From: a virus
Virus record (IMG/VR): IMGVR_UViG_3300042448_002155
Location: 49,715-113,714 of that record
Direction: 5' to 3' (one strand)
DNA length: 64,000 nucleotides
Part shown: piece after piece, positions 1-10,000 of the stretch
How positions within the stretch are numbered: the first letter of the stretch is position 1
Layout of the letters: the number at the start of each line of letters is the position of its first letter
Translations under genes and position numbers: made by a program
Notes under the pieces: generated by a model
Told to the model about the DNA's origin: nothing
The model's input: only the letters and a program-made list of their open reading frames with translations
The model's database searches: none

Positions 1-1778
1 AAGAATGGCTTGTGATTAAAGTGCACCATTTCCAAATCAATAACTAGAGCGAATGGATAATTTGGAACTGTTGATACTGACATATTAGAAAGTCCAACGG
101 CAGTGATTCCATGTATTGAGTTAAGGTATTGATTCTTTACTGGTAGTATTGGCGAATATTTAAATGCTGCGACTAGACCTCTAAGGGAAGAAAGAAATTT
201 ATCTATTTTCTCTTCGTCATGTCCACCTTTTTTGAAGTCAATCTTAAAGCTTTCGTCTAGATTTATTGACGCTGCGTCATCTATGGATAAGCCCCATATC
301 TCTTCATAGTTAGGAAAGAAGAGCCGCATAGAAATAATGGTTTCTTTGTAACCTGCGTTAAACTTAGGAGTATTTTTTTGTCTAATGGCTCCACCAGTTA
401 ATGATCCTGTTTTGTAATTAGAATTAACACTAATTGAAATCGGAGGAACGTAGAAGTTTGCTGCACCCAATCGAAGATGGAACATGTCTGGTTTTCTAGG
501 TGGAATGTTTTCTCTAAAGGGAAAATCTTCAATTGCCTTTTTAATTTGTTGTGCGGTATTTTTTATCTGAAAAGCCAAGGTAAATATTGGCCTATTATCT
601 TTGGTGACTCCAAAAGCTCTTTCCAATGATATAATTGCATCAGCCTCATTGTTTAGCGTGTCTTCTGCTCCACCGCCTTGACCATTATTGGAATAGTCCC
701 CGACTACTGCTAGAGCATCAAAGACAAAGGTAACTAGGCTCGGAAAATAATAATTAATTATTGAAAATGATATTGGATCTCTTTGAAGGTTGTAAACTAC
801 TTCACTCAATATTGTTAACCACGGCGTATCTATTGCCGGATCAATATATTCATCCATTGATGTTTTAGCTGTTGCAACACTCTGCAGTCTTTTTTTTGCA
901 AAGTTGCTAATTTCGTACGCGAATGACGCTAGGTACAGAAGTCCACTAGACTCTAGCTTAGCATAAACTGATTTAGAAGATGCCTCATCCAAGCTTGAGG
1001 CAAGAGAGTTTAAGGAAAATACCCTACTAGTCGTCCCTTGAGCGTTGGCATCTGACACATAATCTTGACCTCTAGTCTCAGTAAAGTATCTACCTATTAC
1101 TCCATTGATATCATTAGTCTCATTTACTGGATCGCTCCCGTATACATTATGTAAAAATATTTTAAATTCCGCTAAATATTCTAAGGTCAATTCGCCTTCA
1201 GTGTTGCCATCACTTAGTTCTTCATCTTTTTCTGATGTATTTATTTTTTCCGTTTGCTCAAGAGCAGCTAATTCCTCATCAGTTATTCCGTCTTCACCTA
1301 TATAACTTTTCCAGATATTAAGCCTGTCAAGAATAATTGACTTAGCTGTTTGCATTGTGATTTTTTTTGGAGAATTGTTAGGTAAGTAGGCGTAAAAAAA
1401 CCAACTTAATGCTTCAGATAGTGTTGGAACATTTATGGTAGCATACCCGAAATTAACTGCCCATGTCTGAAATGTTTCAAGTACAAATTCTAAATTTGAA
1501 TCTTTATCTAAAACTTCGCAGTTTGCCAAACGAAGTATTGACAAATAGGCGTACTGGTCGCCTGTGCTTTTGAAGTCATCATCAATTGCATAAATAAGGG
1601 CTTTTCCAGCTTGATTGTTATCGTAACCAATTATATCCGGATAATATCCTGGCAAAATTAAGAACGCGTACATATCGTTTTCATCGAAGCCCGTAATATC
1701 TTCAATTATTGAATTAATACGATCTTCATCTTCAGATAGATACTTTAAAAGATCTTTTGCTATTGGATTAATTGCCAT
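1..1778 (-). CDS. Probable baseplate/tail structural protein (partial, runs off left edge)
   Basis: An open frame of 592 codons starts at ATG 1778, preceded by AGGAAAG, and reads leftwards off the window, so its C-terminus is missing. It begins MAINPIAKDLLKYL and is acidic and mostly helical in the first 250 residues. A beta-rich region follows around residues 460-560, containing FYVPPISISVNS and a TGSLTGGAIRQ segment. I do not recognise the family. It is the last visible gene of the leftward tail operon, downstream of the two giant tail proteins and 9 bp after the preceding stop. That position suggests a baseplate or tail-tip component. The function is inferred from position only. Confidence 0.8.
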   Translation of the reverse strand, partial: MAINPIAKDLLKYLSEDEDRINSIIEDITGFDENDMYAFLILPGYYPDIIGYDNNQAGKALIYAIDDDFKSTGDQYAYLSILRLANCEVLDKDSNLEFVLETFQTWAVNFGYATINVPTLSEALSWFFYAYLPNNSPKKITMQTAKSIILDRLNIWKSYIGEDGITDEELAALEQTEKINTSEKDEELSDGNTEGELTLEYLAEFKIFLHNVYGSDPVNETNDINGVIGRYFTETRGQDYVSDANAQGTTSRVFSLNSLASSLDEASSKSVYAKLESSGLLYLASFAYEISNFAKKRLQSVATAKTSMDEYIDPAIDTPWLTILSEVVYNLQRDPISFSIINYYFPSLVTFVFDALAVVGDYSNNGQGGGAEDTLNNEADAIISLERAFGVTKDNRPIFTLAFQIKNTAQQIKKAIEDFPFRENIPPRKPDMFHLRLGAANFYVPPISISVNSNYKTGSLTGGAIRQKNTPKFNAGYKETIISMRLFFPNYEEIWGLSIDDAASINLDESFKIDFKKGGHDEEKIDKFLSSLRGLVAAFKYSPILPVKNQYLNSIHGITAVGLSNMSVSTVPNYPFALVIDLEMVHFNHKPF

Positions 1779-1787
1779 TGCGCTTTC

Positions 1788-2237
1788 CTATTTAAACATC
1801 ATATTGTTACGAATAATAGTTCTAAGTCTATCACTTGAAGAATCTTTCATAGTAATAGAACTATAGTTATCTATTATACTAGACTTTGTTTCTCTTTTGA
1901 ATGAATCTAGAGTAAAACTTTGTTTTTTTGTTTGCAGGTCTTTATTGTATCTGGCTTGCTGATGTCTTTTTCCGCTATATCCACTGCCATTCATCTGGAT
2001 ATGCGTACTTGGAGCATTGTCTAGCCCCTCTTTGGAGTACTTGATTTTGTCAGATTTTCCTGATGACTCCATTTTTTGGCGCGATTCACCAACAACATTT
2101 TGCGATGGAGTTTTGCTTGAGACTATCTTTGCTGCGTACTTACTTGCCGTTAAGGATCTATGAGACGTATCTTTGGGTTGTTTAGCAGCAGCACTTAATG
2201 CTTTATTTTGGTCCTTGACATTTAAAATCATATACAT
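1788..2237 (-). CDS. Small basic protein, unknown function, in tail operon
   Basis: This encodes 149 residues rich in Ser, Lys, Gln and Asn, with no hydrophobic core or recognisable domain, so it is probably largely disordered. Either ATG 2237 or ATG 2231 could be used; AAGG lies just upstream of both. It sits 6 bp after the 1617-residue gene and 9 bp before the partial left-edge gene, so it is surely co-transcribed with tail genes. It may be a tail assembly factor or a minor virion protein. No function can be assigned from sequence. Confidence 0.6.
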   Translation of the reverse strand: MYMILNVKDQNKALSAAAKQPKDTSHRSLTASKYAAKIVSSKTPSQNVVGESRQKMESSGKSDKIKYSKEGLDNAPSTHIQMNGSGYSGKRHQQARYNKDLQTKKQSFTLDSFKRETKSSIIDNYSSITMKDSSSDRLRTIIRNNMMFK

Positions 2238-2243
2238 TTAACC

Positions 2244-5200
2244 TTAATAAGATCGGGCTATCGATTGATATGGGTCTCTTGCCACATCCGGGATTCTATT
2301 ATACATAGTACTGTTAATACTCCCATTAGTGAGTCCCGATGCTGCTGCACTAAATTTTTGTATTTGGTCCCTATCGCCAAATAGGGAGACCTTATAATTC
2401 ATGCCCGCAGTAAAGCCTTGACCTCGTGCCTGTGGAATTTCTGACATTCTCTTTGGATAGTCGGACTCATAAGCTGATCCTCCTGGCAAAAGGGGTGGGC
2501 CGGACATGGCTTCCTGAGTGTGATCTTTTTTGTTTTGATATAAAAAGCTAGCTGCTATAGCTATTCCAGCACCTATGGCTGCATTGCGGACTCCGGGTTT
2601 GGCGAACTGCTCTGCTAGATATTGTTTGTTCATTCTTTTGTACATCGATTGTGAGGCAGTTGATTTCTTTACCTGCGACAGGTCCCTAAGGGTGTCTGCA
2701 ACAACTCCTGGAGTTGTTTCTGTTATATCATCTGCGGAAGAAAGAATTCTACTTGAAGCTAAATCTCCATTTAAGAAGGCTGCAGCTTCCTTGTCTGCCT
2801 GTGCATTCAATTCAAAGGCAGTTTTATTTCTTAGCGCTCTAGCTATTTGCTGTTCTTCCATAGTGCCTGCCCCTTCCTCGGCCTGGCCTTTTATGATTGA
2901 TGAAATAACAGAAGAAGTTTTGCCTGTTCCAAAAAAGTCATCTGCAAAATCTAAGTCCAGCGCATCATCCATGATGCCTGCCTTTTGAGTATCGGACATA
3001 TTGCCAAAAATGTCATCGACGTATTGTCTTAGTTGAAGGTTCTTAGTTGACTTTTCGTATATAGCCTTTTGATCTGACATTTGCATATACCTATGAAAGA
3101 GATTAAGGCTCTCATTGTCTATGTTTGTTGATGAGTCTGGAAGTTTTGTAAAAAACTCTGGAGCTATTTTTCTTCTTAATCCGCCATATTGAAGGGCGCT
3201 AGTTAGTTCATACCCAGATATGCCCATTGATTTTTGCACGTCTTGAAGATTTCTTAGTAAATTATCTCCCAGTTCTATTTTTTTTATCTCTAATGCTATT
3301 TTTGATGATTCTGCAAAAGAGCCACTTTGTATTTCGTCAGCTAAACTTTGTACTGCTTTTATTCTTTCTTGATTTTCGTCTAATATTTTTTCTGCTGCAA
3401 TTCGTGATCTTTCGCTTGTCCTGGAGACTAGCTCTTGTTCTTGACTGATTTGCGCATTTCTTCCCAGTTTTGCCATGGCTTCTAGGTAATAGTTTGAAGT
3501 ATTAGCTACGTCTACTATCTCAGAGAGTGATCCTTTTGCTATAATTCCTCTGGCCCTTAAAACTTTTTCTACTTCGTCATATTGTTGAGATTCTACGGCT
3601 TTATTAATGTCAGTTACATCTGCAGCGTTGTCTGCCTCCAACATCCCTGCTGATAAACTTCTTGCAAAATTTATAAGATCATTCTTATTCATTTTTTTAC
3701 TAGTTAAGAAAGCTTCATCGAGTACAAGGGCCTTACGTGGATCCATTGGATCCATTCCATCAAGTTTGTGTTTTTGCCTTAAGTAACCAAACATTTTTCC
3801 ATACTGTTGCATTGTTTTGTCGCCAAAATCATTTAGGTTAGTTTCTTTTCCGTATAATTCTTTTAGTACTTTTACTCCCAAGTTTGGATCTCCATTTGCA
3901 AGCTTAGTAGTTTGCCCCAACAGCATTCGTCCAGATGTAAAAGTTTGCGTCATGTCAATGACGGTTTCAGCTGGAGTAAAAGCTAACATTAGCTTCTTAT
4001 TTATCAAGTCCTCTTGTATGCCAGGAATTGTCCCCAGCATGTCTTCCATCTGCCTTAGGCCATGTCCAACCACAGTAGCTCTATTAATGTACTGTCCAAG
4101 GATGTTTGTATTTTCTATTGCTGAGTCAATACTCTTATTTATGAAAGATTTTCCTAGTGCAATACTTTTTTGTTCAGGGCTAATATTTAACGCATTGACT
4201 GTCTTATAAAACTTATCTGATAAACTTTGTATTTCCCTATCGGCGTCTTCAAGATCAACTCCGCCTAAATTTAAACGATTTTTTCTTTGATCTTTTAATT
4301 CTTTCGTCATCTGTTGAAGTTGACTTTTTTGCGATCTACTTATCAGGCTCATGCTATCTAGACTTGATAAGACTTCTTGTTCGAGTGGCATTTCTGCCAC
4401 TTCTGCCACTAGCCTCTGGAACCCAAGTGACATTAGTCCTGGATCTTGGTCACCTAAAGCGATTAATTTTGTTGCAGAGAAATGAGTAACTCCTTCTGTG
4501 CCATCGTCTAAAGTTCCAAAAACTCCTAATTTTTTAAAAAAGTTTTTATTAAAATCTCGCATTCCGCCAGTTCTAACACCATTGTCGAACTTAGCGCCGC
4601 TTAAGATGTCATTAACCTCAATGGTTAATTGTTCAATTGTACCCATCATTGAACTATTTATGACATCATCTGAAACTCCAGATCCGTCAAATGCCATTTT
4701 TAATCCAAGAAATTTAGAATCTCCTTTAGCCATCTCATCCAAAGTCTTCATAAAGAATCTATTGCCACCAAAAATTTCACGATAGCTTTCTATGTCCTCA
4801 AACCTAGTAAGGCCAATAACTTCGCCCATTGAAGTAGGCTGACGGACCATGGCGGCACCTAGTCTGCGCTTACCTTCAGACATATAGGTTCCAAGTATAG
4901 GCAATCCCTTATCGTCTAAGTCGAAACCTCCTAGTGCATGATAGAACTTTCTAATGTCATCTTCATGAAATAAAATATTATGATTAGAAACTCTGAACTG
5001 CGCAATCTGTGCGGAAATTTCATCGCCAGCTTCACCTATCGTTACCTTAATCGGCTTTCCTGATAATATCTTTGTTGGGTCAATGTCAATTGACTTTCCT
5101 GATAGCGTCTTTCTTCCAGTAGTTCCAGTCATTGCATTTGCTTCCGAGTTAAGAGCAAATCTATATACATCACCAACCACTGGAAGTCTCTGCCCATTTT

Positions 5201-7097
5201 TTGTTTTATACAACTCAGCTTCATAGTATTTTTTTAACAGATTTAAATATTCTGGAGAATCATTAATGCTTATACCACTTCTATGCAGATCTAAGATTCT
5301 TTGCGCAAAGTCTCTATTTAACATTTTTGAAAATTGCTGAGGTTCCGCAAACTGTTCAATATCTTGTTGTGCAAGTTTTTTAATCCCCTGCAAAACTTCA
5401 CTGTTATCGGTTAAGCGCCCACTTTCCAATATCCCCTTAAATTCATCTAACACATTTCTTGAGTACTTGCTGGATATTGCTATATCTTCTGTGTTTCCAA
5501 ATATTGCGTCATGGAAAGAAGCCAACATTGGGTCCGTGTACACTCTAGAAGTGGATTCAGCTAGTCCGCTTAGATTTAATACAGGAGTACCTGCTGCTAT
5601 TCCTGTTTCTTTCTTTAATCCACTAATTGATGTTATGATTCCATACTTCTCAAATCTTTTTGAAAAATTTTTAAATTGAGCCGCTGACTTATAAGAGTAA
5701 TCAACACCGCCAATTCGCACAGAACCTCTAACCGTACCCTGAGATAAACCTATGGCCTCTCCGTCTTTTATATTTAGCTCAGATAACTGCCTTCTTAATT
5801 CAACCTTACGAATCATTGATTGTTCATCCCTATTTTGGGTTAGACTCCCCAATTCTTGGTGCAAGGTTTTTCTTAATTCACTTGCAAATTTTGTATTGAT
5901 TAACGATGAACCATCTCGACCTTTCTCCAACTCATCTAGCAGGCTCTTAATAACTCCGCTTGTTTCATCATCAATTAAACTTGAATTGTTAGGGTCGTTT
6001 AGGAACTTTTTTATTTCATTGGTGCCGAATATGCCCTTATCGGAGTCATTCTTTCCGTCTCTAATAATATCTTTTACGAGATTTTCTAGTGAATTAAGTA
6101 TTTTTGTTTTATCTAAATTTGACGTCGGTGTTGTCCGAGATTTAATTATTTCATCTAATACATTATTAACATAACTGCTTGCTTCTTCAACCGCTGTTCC
6201 GCCACCCTTATACTGAAAAGATTCTTCCATAAATGCTCTTACGTCAAATTGCTTTGTGCCTAGGGCAAAGTTCTTAGCGGTGTCCTGATCAAAGCCTAAG
6301 GCTATTGTCTCAAACACATTGTCCATAGCAAGAGTGGCTTGTGATAATTCATCCATTATTCCTTTAGGCCCAAAAACTGTAGGCTTGCTCAGGAACGATT
6401 TCATGAGGTCTCCGGATATGGAAATATCTCTTGGAGAAAGAACACCTTTTAATCTTTTTGGAAGCTTTGCAAATAATTTAGATAAGCCTTCGTTTCCACC
6501 TTTTAATGCTTTATCTAATTCGTCTGGAGTGAACAAAGGTCTTCCGCCTTTGGACATTGCCTCTAGGGTTTCCTCCATTGACAATACTCGATCACCTTGG
6601 CGAAGACTAAGAGCCATTCCACCCTCATCGGTAGGAAATATTAATCCAGCCTTTTGATTTTTCATGTCCTGAAGGAATTTTCCAATACTTTCAGAGCCAG
6701 CTTCTGCTTTATGAATTTTGATTTGAGCACCGTATTGCTGATCTCCAGTCAACCCTAATGCTTCATTAATATCCATGAGCACCTGCCCGTAACCCCTGTA
6801 CGTGGAAGGGCCAAGAGTTCCTGGCTCGATATTTACTAGCTCAGTCAATCCAAAGCTAGATACATGCTGCGCAACCTCTTCTATTGAATCGGATACGAAC
6901 TGTGCTGATTGGCCTGCCTTTAGCCTTAGGGGGTCAATGTAGGTTGATTTAAATTTTAATTTTCCGTCAACATCAACAACTTCTATCAATCCTTTTTGGC
7001 CAAGATAGCTTTTACTTAAAGCCTGTTTGGCTAAAAGTAATCGTCTCTCCCTTGGCATGGGAGATAGGTATGACTGAATATAATCAGATACAGACAT
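2244..7097 (-). CDS. Giant virion-associated protein (1617 aa) with C-terminal membrane segment
   Basis: The 1617-residue protein starts with an ATG that overlaps the stop of the 2207-residue gene (TAATG), indicating coupled translation. It is mainly alpha-helical and Lys/Glu/Asp rich, with a hydrophobic glycine-zipper segment near residue 1500 (AAIGAGIAIAASFLY) followed by a Pro/Ser/Tyr-rich tail. A mid-protein stretch at residues 720-765 contains an acidic D726-L-D-D-K motif and a downstream VRQPTS. This recalls catalytic signatures of two-barrel RNA polymerases but is too short to rely on. Its place after the tail chaperones and first giant gene suggests a tape-measure, hub or ejected internal protein. 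The family is not recognised. Confidence 0.7.
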   Translation of the reverse strand: MSVSDYIQSYLSPMPRERRLLLAKQALSKSYLGQKGLIEVVDVDGKLKFKSTYIDPLRLKAGQSAQFVSDSIEEVAQHVSSFGLTELVNIEPGTLGPSTYRGYGQVLMDINEALGLTGDQQYGAQIKIHKAEAGSESIGKFLQDMKNQKAGLIFPTDEGGMALSLRQGDRVLSMEETLEAMSKGGRPLFTPDELDKALKGGNEGLSKLFAKLPKRLKGVLSPRDISISGDLMKSFLSKPTVFGPKGIMDELSQATLAMDNVFETIALGFDQDTAKNFALGTKQFDVRAFMEESFQYKGGGTAVEEASSYVNNVLDEIIKSRTTPTSNLDKTKILNSLENLVKDIIRDGKNDSDKGIFGTNEIKKFLNDPNNSSLIDDETSGVIKSLLDELEKGRDGSSLINTKFASELRKTLHQELGSLTQNRDEQSMIRKVELRRQLSELNIKDGEAIGLSQGTVRGSVRIGGVDYSYKSAAQFKNFSKRFEKYGIITSISGLKKETGIAAGTPVLNLSGLAESTSRVYTDPMLASFHDAIFGNTEDIAISSKYSRNVLDEFKGILESGRLTDNSEVLQGIKKLAQQDIEQFAEPQQFSKMLNRDFAQRILDLHRSGISINDSPEYLNLLKKYYEAELYKTKNGQRLPVVGDVYRFALNSEANAMTGTTGRKTLSGKSIDIDPTKILSGKPIKVTIGEAGDEISAQIAQFRVSNHNILFHEDDIRKFYHALGGFDLDDKGLPILGTYMSEGKRRLGAAMVRQPTSMGEVIGLTRFEDIESYREIFGGNRFFMKTLDEMAKGDSKFLGLKMAFDGSGVSDDVINSSMMGTIEQLTIEVNDILSGAKFDNGVRTGGMRDFNKNFFKKLGVFGTLDDGTEGVTHFSATKLIALGDQDPGLMSLGFQRLVAEVAEMPLEQEVLSSLDSMSLISRSQKSQLQQMTKELKDQRKNRLNLGGVDLEDADREIQSLSDKFYKTVNALNISPEQKSIALGKSFINKSIDSAIENTNILGQYINRATVVGHGLRQMEDMLGTIPGIQEDLINKKLMLAFTPAETVIDMTQTFTSGRMLLGQTTKLANGDPNLGVKVLKELYGKETNLNDFGDKTMQQYGKMFGYLRQKHKLDGMDPMDPRKALVLDEAFLTSKKMNKNDLINFARSLSAGMLEADNAADVTDINKAVESQQYDEVEKVLRARGIIAKGSLSEIVDVANTSNYYLEAMAKLGRNAQISQEQELVSRTSERSRIAAEKILDENQERIKAVQSLADEIQSGSFAESSKIALEIKKIELGDNLLRNLQDVQKSMGISGYELTSALQYGGLRRKIAPEFFTKLPDSSTNIDNESLNLFHRYMQMSDQKAIYEKSTKNLQLRQYVDDIFGNMSDTQKAGIMDDALDLDFADDFFGTGKTSSVISSIIKGQAEEGAGTMEEQQIARALRNKTAFELNAQADKEAAAFLNGDLASSRILSSADDITETTPGVVADTLRDLSQVKKSTASQSMYKRMNKQYLAEQFAKPGVRNAAIGAGIAIAASFLYQNKKDHTQEAMSGPPLLPGGSAYESDYPKRMSEIPQARGQGFTAGMNYKVSLFGDRDQIQKFSAAASGLTNGSINSTMYNRIPDVARDPYQSIARSY

Positions 7098-10000
7098 TAT
7101 CTAACACCGGCATTAATATCAATTTGCTCCGATCCAAAAGGATTCATAACTGGGATAACAGACCCTGATACTCCCATGCCACTCATGAGTGATCTCAATC
7201 TTGATGCGGTGTCCGTTTGAGATCCAGATCCACCACCAAATCTAGGATAGCTAGGATTAGATAAACTAGCTTCCTGTAGCTGTTGAGGATAGTAACCCAT
7301 CTGCGACATTTCTAGACCCATGCTTTGACCAATTTTTATTTTAACTTGATCCATACTAGTGTTTGGGTGCCAACCCTCCCAGCTTTCATCTGGTAGTTCG
7401 TGTCTAGCAAAGTAGTCAGTTAACTCTGGCCTCTTCTCTACATCCATACCCCAGGCTGCTTCATATATTCTTCTTTCAAGCCTTCCTGCTGTATCTAATA
7501 TTCTTTTTCTTTCCTCTACGGGAGCATTAATCATGGCTTTAAAATGTTCTCTTTTTCTTTTGGGTATAGATAGAGAAAGCGATTCTACATCAGTTCCATA
7601 TTTTCCTGAATTTATATCTTCTATTGGAGCGCCGTACATTGTTCTCTTAGCCGCCGATTCATACTGGAAAGCTGCTCCCTTATCTCCAGCCATGTTAGCC
7701 ATCTTAGCTAATCTAGTATTTTTAGTATAATTTAAAATGTCTGCATATTCTTCTAACGCAAGTTCTTTCTTTCTCGTTCTTGGTATAAACTTTTCTCCAG
7801 TAATGGCCTCATTGGCCGAATGCAATGATGAGACGGTAAGCCCTGTTATTGCTCCTAATGTGGACATCACCAATTTACCCTTAGAGGTTTCTCCGAAAAA
7901 TGAACCAGCTACTGCTAATGCAGCTGTTGCAGATATAGGATCTCTATTGCCAGCCTTATTTATCATTGGGGCTATGAAACTTTCAAAAGGTCTTTGCCAT
8001 TCTGGGAAGGTTGCCCCGTATACGTTATTTCTTTCCCAATCCTCAGTTGCAGTTTGTTTGTTTACAAACTTCTTATTAATAAAAGTGTCTTTATGGGCCA
8101 GCATTTCGCCCATTCTGCCAAGAGCATGTACATTTGGATTAACGCCCATTTGCTCTGGAGTACTATTCTTGTATTTATATTCAGTAAATTCTTTTTTCTG
8201 TTGTAATGACGCTGATCGTTCTCTGAGTTCTTGAACTTTTAATTTATCTGCGGGGCCGTTCACCATCGAGTCTATGGTTTTATCTAGCGATCTGAATTGC
8301 TTTGAATACGGGGCAACATCGCCAAGTATCTTATATTGATCCATAACCCCATAGCGACCAGAGGCATCGGAGCTGAGTCTATTTAGTCTTTCATAGGCTA
8401 CTCCTGGTAGTCTAAGTTCTCCTTCTGGGACTTTTGCAAACGGGTCACCCGTGGTAAAGTCAGTAAAGTATTCTGACCCAGGAAGAAATGGATACTGTCT
8501 TCCCATTGTATTCTTAATTGGGTTTATATAATCAACGCCAGATCTTTCTTTGGGTATAAATCTTCTTGTTATTTCGGAAAACTCGATAGAACCTATTTGG
8601 CCTCCGCCTAACATAGGCACGTCCCCCAGGCCTCCTAGGTTCAGATCCCAAAATTGTCTTCCAGTTCCATACGCTTTAGAGGCTGATTGTAATACTGATC
8701 TTTGAGGTGCAAAATCTCTTTGGCCTAATCCAAAACTTTCTCGCACACTGCTTGCTGCGAAACCATAAATTCCTAACATTTCTTGAGCCCTATATCCAAA
8801 TTCTTGTGCTTGGATTTGTGGGTTACCAACACTCAATGGACTGCCAGCAGGTACGATTCGTTGGGGCATAATTCCAGATACTTTAGGTGGGCCATAAGCC
8901 ATCTGCATGTATTGATTATTTATACCTGATATTGTATTTCTAGTTTCATTTCTTGCGGTGTTAAGGGATCCAGCCCTTCCTGCTAACATTGCGTTAGAAG
9001 ACGCCTGTGCGCCGTTTGGAGGGCCTCCAAAGCCTCCCATGGTCATTCCACCAGCAACTCCGCCCATACCGCCAAAAACGCCACCTCTGCCGTTAATGTA
9101 TGGGTCTGCATTATATGCTCCAGACTGACCAGCCGGTGCATAGTTAGCTAGGCCTGCTGCCACTTCCTGTTGGTGCATCATCGTTTGAGGTTTCAGTATT
9201 TTACCGACAGTAGCATTTAAGGCTGGAACAAGAGGTCCGAATGGTCCACTGAAATATTCGCCAGATACAGGATATGGCCTATCTTCAAAATGCTTTCGCT
9301 CATAGCGATATGGATCAAATGGCCTAAGCGGAGAAATATCAGTATGGAACAATGCTCTTTCTATTGGGCTCCCCATATTATCTGAGGTAAACATTGCTCC
9401 AGCTTCTAATTTTCTGTATATACTTGGGCGGTAGTACATAATTTTTCCACCCATAAATGGAGTATTGCCTAACGGCCAAAACCGGCCTTGCCTAATAGCA
9501 ACTTCGCCCTCAAATAATTGTTCTTTCTTTTCTTGAAAATTCATTCCACCGGGAGTAATGCCAGAACCAAGAGCTTGCAGATTTCCTACTGCTTTAGCAG
9601 CTCCGCCGATAAAGAATGGCGAGTAAACCCTTTCTCCCCTATCGTCCTTTTCATTGACCATGCCACCGATAGTTCTATCGACGGTCATTACTCCTAAGCC
9701 AGCGCCATAAAGTGGTAGAACTCTTTTGCCCACCATTCCACTTGTAAATAGACCTATGGGAGAACCATATTGTGAGACATTAAGCTGTAAGCCAATAGTT
9801 CCAAAATATTTATTTAATCTTTCAATGCTATGCGACATTGCCGTAGATGCGCTGGAGTAGCTTTCTACGCTACTGTAGGTATTAATTCCTAGTGCGCTTT
9901 TAACAGCGCCATATGGATTTTTGGCAAAGACGGTTCCAAAGGTTGGAACTAGAAGAGTGTCAGTTGCTGGACCCATAGCTGACCCAAGAGCATCACTAGA

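Noticed and set aside
7737-8234. A 165-codon plus-strand frame opposite the 2207-residue gene
   Set aside because: It is a shadow frame. The minus-strand frame is continuous for 2207 codons with proper start and stop overlaps, and the plus frame has no promoter or ribosome site.
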